Positions 1 to 5,523 of a stretch of DNA of 7,222 nucleotides are shown in pieces. The position numbers and the translations under genes were made by a program. Source of the stretch: Piscirickettsiaceae bacterium (GTDB taxonomy: Bacteria > Pseudomonadota > Gammaproteobacteria > Thiomicrospirales > Thiomicrospiraceae). The stretch's first letter is position 1, and every line of letters begins with the position of its first letter. The notes beneath the pieces are model-generated. The model searched no databases. It was given only the letters and a program-made list of their open reading frames with translations, and was not told where the DNA came from. The stretch is taken from the NCBI GenBank assembly GCA_027019045.1, contig JALUXI010000243.1, positions 1 through 7,222 on the forward strand. Direction: 5' to 3'.

Positions 1-1
1 A

Positions 2-991
2 AATGAGGAGGCTGAATCAGATACACATCAAGCAAAAATACCGGAGACTTATCAAGTCATCTTAAAAGTCTGTTTAGTGCCTGAACCTGAAAAAGCGTGC
101 AATAATTTGCCCGTTCACTTTTATCAAGTGCCAATTGTTGTAGCTCAACCTTTAGTTTTACATCCTCGTGAAGCGAGGGATTTATCGGATTTGGTGGCAG
201 GCACGCAGACCGAGATTATTCGTCGTTTGCGTGACGCAGGTTATCGTATGGTTGCTCCCTTGAGGAGTGGAGTGGGGTTGAACCCTTCAACACTGGTTGA
301 CCCTAATTTAGATCCTGATTTGTTGCAGTCTCTGCAGTCTGAAACGCAAGCACAGTTTTTATTGTTGCCTGTGATTCGAACCACGGCGCTCATTAAAGAG
401 GTGTCGGGCTTAAAGCGTTTTTATAATTTGGAAAATAGCCCTTCTAAACGCCACCTTGAGGTGGATTATTATTGGGTGGATCTGTACCGTCAAAAAATTG
501 TCGACCAGCAACGGTTAGGCTTTGATGTGGAGGGCGATGTCGTTGTTGGACGGGATAAACCTGTGGGAACGGCCGCTTTTTTTGCAACGGATACGGGCAA
601 AGTTTACCATCTGCTATTAGAACAACTGACCGCTCAACTGCAAGATTTCTTAAGTTGTCAGAATCTGGTGTCTCAAATCATTGAGAAAAGAGAAGATGGA
701 CATAAAGGTGTGCAATTCATTGTGCCGGTTCCTCAAGCGACGGGTGTCCGAGTGGGCGATATTTTTGCGGTTTATCATCGACAAGGCTTTGCGGTGAGTT
801 ATCAGGGGCGTCAGTTTGGTTTTGATATGAAGCCTGCTGCCTTTGTGCGTGTCGTGCGTGTTATGCCTGATTTTGTGGTAACAGAATTGGCAGGGCAATC
901 TCAAAAATCACAGCCTAACACATCTCATCAAGTGTTACCTAAAATAGCGCCGCCTTTAATTCAAGTGGGCGATTGGGTAAAGGCTTGGTAA
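2..991 (+). CDS. flgT: FlgT-like flagellar H-ring protein, 5' partial
   Basis: The reading frame is open to the left edge of the window, so the true start and any signal peptide lie upstream. 329 codons are visible before the TAA at 989. A GTG at 77 could act as a start, but the coding-like sequence before it (including ETYQVILKVCLVPEP) argues for a 5'-truncated gene. FlgT proteins of Vibrio form a periplasmic H-ring around the P/L rings and help assemble polar flagella. The visible part resembles the FlgT middle and C-terminal domains: a cysteine pair in VCLVPEPEKAC, then an alpha/beta segment (IIRRLRDAGYRMVAP, then QAQFLLLPVIRT), and a C-terminal beta-rich part with GVRVGDIFAVYH and the closing IQVGDWVKAW. 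The position just before flgB fits the flgT/flgA/flgM neighbourhood seen in vibrios. The family call rests on weak motif memory; another periplasmic flagellar protein remains possible. Confidence 0.62.
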   Translation, partial: NEEAESDTHQAKIPETYQVILKVCLVPEPEKACNNLPVHFYQVPIVVAQPLVLHPREARDLSDLVAGTQTEIIRRLRDAGYRMVAPLRSGVGLNPSTLVDPNLDPDLLQSLQSETQAQFLLLPVIRTTALIKEVSGLKRFYNLENSPSKRHLEVDYYWVDLYRQKIVDQQRLGFDVEGDVVVGRDKPVGTAAFFATDTGKVYHLLLEQLTAQLQDFLSCQNLVSQIIEKREDGHKGVQFIVPVPQATGVRVGDIFAVYHRQGFAVSYQGRQFGFDMKPAAFVRVVRVMPDFVVTELAGQSQKSQPNTSHQVLPKIAPPLIQVGDWVKAW

Positions 992-1051
992 ATTTTATCT
1001 ATCGGTGTCCAATCTATATTCTCTGAATGAGGTAAGCAGGACTGGGGATTT

Positions 1052-1080
1052 CGGCAATTTTTGCCGCTTTTGTATTTTTT
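1052..1080 (+). terminator. Probable rho-independent terminator of the flgT-like gene
   Basis: CGGCAA (1052-1057), a TTT loop and TTGCCG (1061-1066) form a perfect 6-bp stem. It is followed by C, TTTT, GTA and a run of six T (1075-1080). It lies 60 bp after the FlgT-like stop codon and before the flgB promoter, where a terminator is expected. The stem is short and the T-tract is interrupted, so termination may be partial. Confidence 0.5.
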
Positions 1081-1098
1081 CTTGGCATTTTTTGCCGC
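1053..1098 (+). repeat. Two near-identical 15-bp hairpin-forming repeats
   Basis: GGCAATTTTTGCCGC (1053-1067) and GGCATTTTTTGCCGC (1084-1098) differ at one base and start 31 bp apart. Each is self-complementary at its ends (GGCA/TGCC). The first copy is the stem of the probable terminator. The second copy has only a 4-bp stem and no good T-tract behind it, so it may be a decayed second terminator or a protein-binding repeat. Confidence 0.5.
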
Positions 1099-1138
1099 TC
1101 CTGATCGAATTTTCATAGAAATCTTCCGCTTATCTTCT

Positions 1139-1164
1139 TTATCGGCCGTTTTTTTATTTCTTTA
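1139..1164 (-). promoter_or_regulatory. Sigma-28 (FliA)-like promoter on the minus strand upstream of flgB
   Basis: Read on the minus strand, TAAA (1164-1161), 14 bases, then GCCGATAA (1146-1139) matches the FliA consensus TAAA-N15-GCCGATAA, except that the spacer is one base short. It would fire leftwards, towards the 3' end of the FlgT-like gene. No minus-strand gene is seen there. The same arrangement recurs at 4537-4562. The box may instead be an activator site for the sigma-54 promoter, so transcription from it is only a hypothesis. Confidence 0.3.
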
Positions 1165-1182
1165 ATCCTTTTTTCTTAAAAG

Positions 1183-1200
1183 TTGGCATCCTGATTGCTT
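1183..1200 (+). promoter_or_regulatory. Sigma-54 (RpoN) promoter of flgBCDE
   Basis: TTGGCA at 1183 and TTGC at 1195-1198 place GG (1185-1186) and GC (1197-1198) exactly 10 bases apart, as in the -24/-12 consensus TTGGCACG-N4-TTGC. Transcription should start near 1210, giving a leader of about 50 nt before flgB. Sigma-54 promoters need an activator of the FleQ/FlrA or FleR/FlrC type, which is the usual control of rod and hook operons in polar-flagellated gammaproteobacteria. Confidence 0.85.
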
Positions 1201-1221
1201 AAAGCTGATTAAAGAAGGAAA

Positions 1222-1243
1222 AGCTGTCTATTATTCGACAGTT
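1222..1243 (+). other. Small hairpin in the flgB leader
   Basis: AGCTGTC (1222-1228) and GACAGTT (1237-1243) can form a 7-bp stem with one G-U pair and an 8-nt loop. It sits 7 nt before the flgB Shine-Dalgarno GAGG (1251-1254), inside the predicted transcript. It may protect the 5' end or tune translation; no function is demonstrated by the sequence. Confidence 0.35.
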
Positions 1244-1262
1244 GAAAAAAGAGGTTTTTGAT

Positions 1263-1667
1263 ATGCAATCTATCTTTGGAATTCATGAACAAGCTTTAAA
1301 GGTTCGTACTATGCGTGCTGAGTTGTTGGCGAATAATTTGGCGAATGCAGATACACCGAATTTTAAGGCGCGGGATTTGGATTGGCGGGCAATGTTGAGT
1401 CAATCTAAAGATGAGTTGCAGATGGTGCCGAGTGGGAAGCCAGATTTGGTACGAACCAATCCTCGACATATTGCGGCTTCAGCGGATTTTACGACAAGTG
1501 ATTTTTTGAAGTACCGCATGCCAACGCAGCCAGCCTTGGATGGGAATACGGTGGAGACGCATATTGAGAAGGCACAGTTTATGGAAAATGCGATGCAGCA
1601 GCAGGCGACCTTAGACTTTATCGATGGCAAAATCAAAGGCATTCGGGGTGCCTTAATAGGGAAGTAA
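1263..1667 (+). CDS. flgB: Flagellar proximal rod protein FlgB
   Basis: FlgB is an early subunit of the proximal rod at the base of the axial structure, exported through the flagellar type III apparatus. The 134-residue product has the normal family length. Its N-terminal axial-protein helix has GIHEQALKVR at 6-15 and the rod signature LLANNLANADTPNFKARDLD near 21-40, which is characteristic of FlgB. The C-terminal helix (QFMENAMQQQATLDFIDGKI) matches the other axial proteins. ATG 1263 is chosen because GAGG at 1251-1254 sits 8 nt upstream and the MQSIFGIHEQ start fits the family. An in-frame TTG at 1242 would add seven residues and lies within a leader hairpin. First gene after the sigma-54 promoter; flgC follows 16 nt after its stop codon. 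Confidence 0.95.
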   Translation: MQSIFGIHEQALKVRTMRAELLANNLANADTPNFKARDLDWRAMLSQSKDELQMVPSGKPDLVRTNPRHIAASADFTTSDFLKYRMPTQPALDGNTVETHIEKAQFMENAMQQQATLDFIDGKIKGIRGALIGK

Positions 1668-1683
1668 TAGAGGGGGATAGATG

Positions 1684-2094
1684 ATGTCAATGTTTCATGT
1701 GTTAGATATTTCGGCGACTGGGATGCATGTGCAGACGGTTAGACTGAATACCATCGCTTCCAATATGGCGAATGTGGACAGTATTAGCTCTAATGCCAAA
1801 GATACTTACCGAGCGAAAGAGCCTGTTTTTCAGACTATTATGGATGAAGAGACAGGGCGACCCACTGGCGGCGTGAAGATTAAGGAGATTGTGGAAAATC
1901 AGGCACCTTTGAAAATGGAATATAACCCAAATCATCCAATGGCGAATAAGGATGGTTATATTTTTAGACCGAATGTGAATGTGGTGGAGGAGATGGCCAA
2001 TATGTTGGACGCTTCTCGCACTTATGAAACCAATATTCAAGTGATGAACACTTCCAAACAACTGTTGCTTAGAACGCTGCAGTTAGGTAAATAA
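1684..2094 (+). CDS. flgC: Flagellar proximal rod protein FlgC
   Basis: FlgC is a proximal rod subunit that assembles with FlgB and FlgF between the MS ring and the distal rod. The 136-residue product has the family length. It opens with MSMFHVLDISATGM and carries the rod motif RLNTIASNMANVDSIS near 20-35. It ends with the conserved helix ANMLDASRTYETNIQVMNTS, whose ASRTYE stretch is strongly FlgC-like. Two ATGs are adjacent at 1681 and 1684. The second is preferred because it leaves 7 nt after the AGGGGG (1671-1676) Shine-Dalgarno and gives the usual MS-x-F beginning. The first would add one Met with a 4-nt spacer. The upstream flgB stop is 16 nt away and flgD starts 13 nt after the stop codon, so co-transcription is near certain. 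Confidence 0.95.
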   Translation: MSMFHVLDISATGMHVQTVRLNTIASNMANVDSISSNAKDTYRAKEPVFQTIMDEETGRPTGGVKIKEIVENQAPLKMEYNPNHPMANKDGYIFRPNVNVVEEMANMLDASRTYETNIQVMNTSKQLLLRTLQLGK

Positions 2095-2107
2095 TTAGGA
2101 GTTAACC

Positions 2108-2806
2108 ATGTCAACTATCCAGCCACTCCCCAATGTGAATAGTAACAGTGCGGATTTTATCGCCGCCATGCAGAAGAGTAGTAACCCAAAAGCATCGGCT
2201 CCTAATCAACAATTAGGTCAGGCAGATTTTCTGCGTTTATTAACGACGCAGCTTAAAAACCAAGACCCGAATAAGCCGATGGATCCAACTAAATTTGTAA
2301 CTGACTTGACGCAGATGAGTCAGTTAAAGTCTATTCAAAATATGAATGATTCAATTAAAGCAATGACCTTAGGTTTTCAGAATTTACAAACGATGCAGGC
2401 ATCTAGTTTGATTGGCCGGTCAGTGCAAGCGATTGGGGATAAGATGAGTCATACGCAGGGAGTGGTGAGTCAATTTAGATTGAATTTAGATCAACCGTTG
2501 AAAGATGTAAAAGTGGTTGTGACGGATAAGAATGGCCCTGTTAAGGAGTTGTCTTATGGAGATTTGAAAGCGGGAGAGAAGGTTGTTTCTTGGGATGGAA
2601 CGGATGAACAAGGGAATGCGATGCCTTCGGGAGAATATACCTTAACTGTTTATGGAAAAGATGATCAAGGTCAAATTCAAGCGATTAAGACGGTTGTGCC
2701 ATCTAAAGTGAATACGGTCGGAGTGAACAAAGATGGTTCTATGACACTGACCTTAGCAACGGGTCAAAGAGTCAAATTGAGTGATGTACGAGAAATTGGT
2801 CAGTAA
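2108..2806 (+). CDS. flgD: Flagellar hook capping / assembly scaffold protein FlgD
   Basis: FlgD caps the growing hook outside the cell, guides insertion of FlgE, and is replaced once the hook is finished. The 232-residue product shows the conserved N-terminal FlgD region near 38-76, with GQADFLRLLTTQLKNQDP and MDPTKFVTDLTQMSQL. The C-terminal half folds as the FlgD Ig-like/Tudor pair, seen in VSWDGTDEQGNAMPSGEYTL near 160-179 and the closing GQRVKLSDVREIG. Residues 1-37 are Ser/Asn/Gln/Pro rich and probably disordered. The start is supported by AGGAG (2097-2101) with a 6-nt spacer. It sits between flgC and flgE, as in most flagellar operons; an 80-bp gap separates it from flgE. Confidence 0.95.
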   Translation: MSTIQPLPNVNSNSADFIAAMQKSSNPKASAPNQQLGQADFLRLLTTQLKNQDPNKPMDPTKFVTDLTQMSQLKSIQNMNDSIKAMTLGFQNLQTMQASSLIGRSVQAIGDKMSHTQGVVSQFRLNLDQPLKDVKVVVTDKNGPVKELSYGDLKAGEKVVSWDGTDEQGNAMPSGEYTLTVYGKDDQGQIQAIKTVVPSKVNTVGVNKDGSMTLTLATGQRVKLSDVREIGQ

Positions 2807-2886
2807 TAGAATTTCAGTAGCGGGATTTATAAAACATAAATAATCAGGGGTTAGCAGACCTCATAGAAAAACAAGGGAGAGTAACC

Positions 2887-4461
2887 ATGGGATTTCCATA
2901 TGATTTAAATGCATTGAGTGGTATCAATGCCGCTTCTGCCGGCATGGGTGTAATTTCAAATAATATCGCTAACTCACAAACCGTTGGTTTTAAAAGTTCT
3001 AGAGCGGAGTTTAGTGACTTATTTTCTGGGCCTCAACAGTCGCCAGGTAATGGGGTAAGGGTGGGTGCCATTACCCAAAACTTTACGCAAGGCACGATTT
3101 CAGGAACGGGTCGTGATTTAGACATGGCGGTGGATGGTGATGGTTTTTTTGTTGTGAAGGATACAACAGGAAAATATGACCATATTTACACTCGAAATGG
3201 TTCTTTCAAGTTAGATAAAAATGGTTATTTAACCACGCAATCAGGTAATCAGGTACAAGGCTATTTGTTAAATGAAAAAATTTCGACAGAAAAAAATCCT
3301 GTTTTTGATACGACATTGAGTTCAATCAATTTAAAAGCCTTGAATACTGTGCCTAAAGCGACTGATCAAATGACTTTCGATATTAACTTGGATGGTCAAC
3401 AAAAAAATAATGTAGATAAAGATAATAAAGGGGTGGCACAAACTAATCTAAATACACCGCCTGTGAATAACTTATCCTTGCTGACTAATACTAATGGAGC
3501 GAATACCTATTCTGGCTTTCCCGATTTTTCAACCAATAAGATTATCCATGATACTTTAGGTGGAGAGCATCGTTTAACAGCGAATTACTACAAGCGAGAT
3601 GTGGTCACAAAGGCTAATTCAACAGTGGATGCCAATGGGAATACCGTTGCAGCAGGTGCTGGGACAAAATATACCAGTTGGATCGTTCAATACACCATGG
3701 AAGACTATGATAAAGCTACGGGAACATGGAAAACCAGTGGGCATACCGAGTCGGCAACACCAGGGCAAGCCACTGCGGATGAGGGGATGTTGTTTGAATT
3801 ACGATTTGATACCAATGGAAACTTGATTGATGTTAGAAAACAGAATGATACCAATACGACGGCTGCAGGAGGGAACTCAAACCCTCAAGGGCAAAATACA
3901 GCTAATGCAGAGCTACCTGCCTCAGGATGGACAAGCGTGGGTAAAAACGCCAATATGAAATGGGTGATTGATACGCCCCTGACTGGTGCAAATGACCCAT
4001 TGGGAAATCCTAAAGCACAGACGATTGCGATTCAAGCGGATATGTCCAATATGTCACAATTTGCAGGCTCTTATAACTTGCGAGGGGTGACTCAAAATGG
4101 TTTTAAAATTGGTGATTTGGTCGGTATCAATACGGGATCTGATGGAACAATCAATGCGCGTTATTCAAATGGGCGTTCGGTGCCTGTTGCACGATTAGGG
4201 TTGGCGAACTTTACTGATAAAAATGCTTTGGAGAAGTTGGGTGGTCAAACCTATGCTGAAACTTTCCAATCTGGTACAGTACAACTTTCAGCCCCTCAAA
4301 CGAATGGCTTTGGGAGTATTAAATCAGGTTCGTTAGAGTATTCTAATGTGGATACGACGGGTGAATTGGTGAATATGATTCAAACCCAGCGGATGTATCA
4401 AGCTTCGACACAAGTGATTTCAACTTCTAAGACATTATTTAACCGAATCCTTCAAATTTAA
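2887..4461 (+). CDS. flgE: Flagellar hook protein FlgE
   Basis: FlgE polymerises into the curved hook, the universal joint between rod and filament. The N-terminal axial segment carries ISNNIANSQTVGFKSSRAEF at 23-42. It is followed by TQGTISGTGRDLDMAVDGDGFF near 67-88, the D1 signature shared with FlgG. The C-terminal helix (ELVNMIQTQRMYQASTQVIS, near 493-512) pairs with the N-terminal one in the core. The roughly 350 central residues form the surface domains and are rich in Asn, Thr, Gly and Gln. At 524 residues it is clearly longer than the roughly 400 of enteric FlgE, the excess lying in the variable outer domains. No cysteine is present, so the lysinoalanine crosslinking known from spirochete hooks is not expected. 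AAGGGAG (2873-2879) supports the start. It is the last gene of the flgBCDE unit, with a strong terminator 26 bp after the stop. Confidence 0.96.
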   Translation: MGFPYDLNALSGINAASAGMGVISNNIANSQTVGFKSSRAEFSDLFSGPQQSPGNGVRVGAITQNFTQGTISGTGRDLDMAVDGDGFFVVKDTTGKYDHIYTRNGSFKLDKNGYLTTQSGNQVQGYLLNEKISTEKNPVFDTTLSSINLKALNTVPKATDQMTFDINLDGQQKNNVDKDNKGVAQTNLNTPPVNNLSLLTNTNGANTYSGFPDFSTNKIIHDTLGGEHRLTANYYKRDVVTKANSTVDANGNTVAAGAGTKYTSWIVQYTMEDYDKATGTWKTSGHTESATPGQATADEGMLFELRFDTNGNLIDVRKQNDTNTTAAGGNSNPQGQNTANAELPASGWTSVGKNANMKWVIDTPLTGANDPLGNPKAQTIAIQADMSNMSQFAGSYNLRGVTQNGFKIGDLVGINTGSDGTINARYSNGRSVPVARLGLANFTDKNALEKLGGQTYAETFQSGTVQLSAPQTNGFGSIKSGSLEYSNVDTTGELVNMIQTQRMYQASTQVISTSKTLFNRILQI

Positions 4462-4487
4462 AATTTCGTTTTACTTTTTTGGATCCT

Positions 4488-4513
4488 GCCGACAAATCCT
4501 TGTCGGCTTTTTT
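4488..4513 (+). terminator. Strong rho-independent terminator after flgE
   Basis: GCCGACAA (4488-4495), the loop ATCC and TTGTCGGC (4500-4507) form a perfect 8-bp GC-rich stem with a tetraloop. It is followed directly by TTTTTT (4508-4513), then GTTT. It starts 26 bp after the flgE stop codon and marks the end of the flgBCDE transcript. On the minus strand the hairpin is not followed by a T-tract, so it should act in one direction only. Confidence 0.92.
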
Positions 4514-4536
4514 GTTTCTACTCTTCCATATCTATG

Positions 4537-4562
4537 TTATCGGCTATTTCCTGAAACCTTTA
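4537..4562 (-). promoter_or_regulatory. Sigma-28 (FliA)-like promoter on the minus strand upstream of flgF
   Basis: On the minus strand TAAAGGTTT (from 4562) and GCCGATAA (4544-4537) are separated so that TAAA and GCCGATAA lie 14 bases apart, one short of the usual FliA spacing. The GTTT next to TAAA also resembles the TAAAGTTT form of the -35 box. A transcript starting near 4530 would run antisense into the flgE 3' end; no minus-strand gene is visible. The element sits at the same distance from its sigma-54 promoter as the copy at 1139-1164, so it could instead be an activator site. Confidence 0.33.
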
Positions 4563-4580
4563 GACTTAAAATATTAAAAG

Positions 4581-4598
4581 TTGGCATAGTTTTAGCTA
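4581..4598 (+). promoter_or_regulatory. Probable sigma-54 promoter of flgFGH
   Basis: TTGGCA at 4581 has GG (4583-4584) exactly 10 bases from GC (4595-4596). The -12 box reads TTTAGC instead of TTGC, so it is weaker than the flgB promoter. The 14-mer TTAAAAGTTGGCAT (4574-4587) is identical to that at 1176-1189 in front of flgB, which strongly supports a shared function. The predicted start near 4608 leaves a leader of about 140 nt before flgF. The terminator just upstream makes a separate promoter necessary for flgF. Confidence 0.72.
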
Positions 4599-4688
4599 AT
4601 TTATTTTTGAAAACAAAAAGCGTGTCAAATCGTTAACACACAAGGGAAATGTTTGGATTGTGCAAAGCTCTCAAACAGACCTTTTATA

Positions 4689-4723
4689 AGGTTAAGGTCA
4701 TACAAGGTTTAAGACCTTAACCT
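4689..4723. repeat. Perfect 11-bp inverted repeat in the flgF leader
   Basis: AGGTTAAGGTC (4689-4699) and GACCTTAACCT (4713-4723) are exact reverse complements around a 13-nt loop. The left arm can alternatively pair with an upstream GACCTT (4678-4683). There is no T-tract, so it is not a classic terminator. It ends 13 nt before the GGAG (4737-4740) Shine-Dalgarno of flgF and lies around +80 to +115 from the predicted sigma-54 start. It could be an RNA structure that controls flgF translation or stability, or a dyad for a DNA-binding activator; FlrC is known to bind downstream of some flagellar promoters. Confidence 0.75.
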
Positions 4724-4747
4724 ATTTTAAGAATTTGGAGAAAACTG

Positions 4748-5485
4748 ATGAACCGTATGCTCTATATTTCCATGAGTGGTGCCAAAGAGGTGATGCTCTC
4801 GCAGGCGAATACGGCGAATAATTTGGCAAATGCTAATACGGATGGGTTTAAAAAAGACTTTAATGAATTCCGTGCACAGCATGTAGAAGGGCCAGGTTGG
4901 AATTCCAGAGCCTATTCACTGGATGAAAGACCCGCTACAGATTTTACAGCAGGTCCGATTAAGGTGACAGGTCGAGATATGGATATCGTGACCAAAGAGA
5001 ATGGCTTTTTAATGATTCAAGCACCTGATGGCACCGATGCTTTGACAAGAACGGCCAGTATGCAAATCACGGCTAATGGAGATTTGGTCGATGTGCATGG
5101 TAACCCGATTTTGAACGAAGGGGGGGCGCCGATCAATATTCCGCCTGCTCGTGGGATTCATATTGGAGATGATGGGACGATCTCGTTTATCCCAGCGGAT
5201 TCTCCGAGTAATGAATTGGTTGTTTTAGATCGCTTACGATTGGTGAAGCCTGATTTGAAACAATTAGAAAAAGGGTTGGATGGTTTTATTCGCACCAAGC
5301 AGGAAGATTTGCCACAAGCGGATGTTAAGGTGGTCAGTGGTGCTTTAGAAGGCAGTAATGTCAATACGATTGAAGCCTTGACCAATATGATTGAGTTATC
5401 TCGTAAATATGAGATGCAGATCAAGATGATGCAGACAACAAAACGCCATGCGCAAGCTTCGGATAAGTTATTGTCTATGCGTTAG
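4748..5485 (+). CDS. flgF: Flagellar proximal rod protein FlgF
   Basis: FlgF is a rod subunit joining the FlgB/FlgC part to the FlgG distal rod. The 245-residue product has the family length. It begins MNRMLYISMSGAKEVMLSQ, with the axial motif TANNLANANTDGFKKDFNEF near 22-41. The middle has GPIKVTGRDMDIVTKENGF near 70-88, where the canonical FlgG/FlgE aromatic GFF is replaced by GFLMIQ, as is common in FlgF. The C-terminal ALEGSNVNTIEALTNMIELS and the following RKYEMQIKMM helix complete the axial fold. GGAG (4737-4740) with a 7-nt spacer supports the start. It is the first gene after its own sigma-54-like promoter and leader hairpin; flgG follows after 38 nt. Confidence 0.95.
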   Translation: MNRMLYISMSGAKEVMLSQANTANNLANANTDGFKKDFNEFRAQHVEGPGWNSRAYSLDERPATDFTAGPIKVTGRDMDIVTKENGFLMIQAPDGTDALTRTASMQITANGDLVDVHGNPILNEGGAPINIPPARGIHIGDDGTISFIPADSPSNELVVLDRLRLVKPDLKQLEKGLDGFIRTKQEDLPQADVKVVSGALEGSNVNTIEALTNMIELSRKYEMQIKMMQTTKRHAQASDKLLSMR

Positions 5486-5523
5486 AAAATAGATAACGAC
5501 CAGAAAAAGCAAGGGGAAAGATC

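Noticed and set aside
1242..1262. TTG start extending FlgB by seven residues (MKKEVFD)
   Set aside because: It has no Shine-Dalgarno and lies in a leader hairpin, while ATG 1263 has GAGG at the right distance and fits the family N-terminus.
1702..2061. Minus-strand open frame of 119 codons opposite flgC
   Set aside because: It is a shadow of a clear flgC gene, with no ribosome binding site or recognisable protein features. The same applies to the other minus-strand frames at 650-904, 1400-1690, 5158-5424 and 5590-5853.
2847..2862. Possible hairpin GGGGT/ACCTC in the flgD-flgE gap
   Set aside because: It is only 5 bp with a G-U pair and no T-tract. No promoter was recognised in the 80-bp gap either, so flgE is taken as part of the flgB operon.
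3599..3826. 75-codon plus-strand frame inside flgE
   Set aside because: It lies wholly within the flgE coding sequence in another frame. The flgE frame is intact throughout, so there is no sign of a frameshift or overlapping gene. The frame at 5540-5788 inside flgG is rejected for the same reason.
4622..4639. GTGT...ACAC dyad around GTTAAC in the flgF leader
   Set aside because: The arms are only 4 bp, which is expected by chance in AT-rich sequence.
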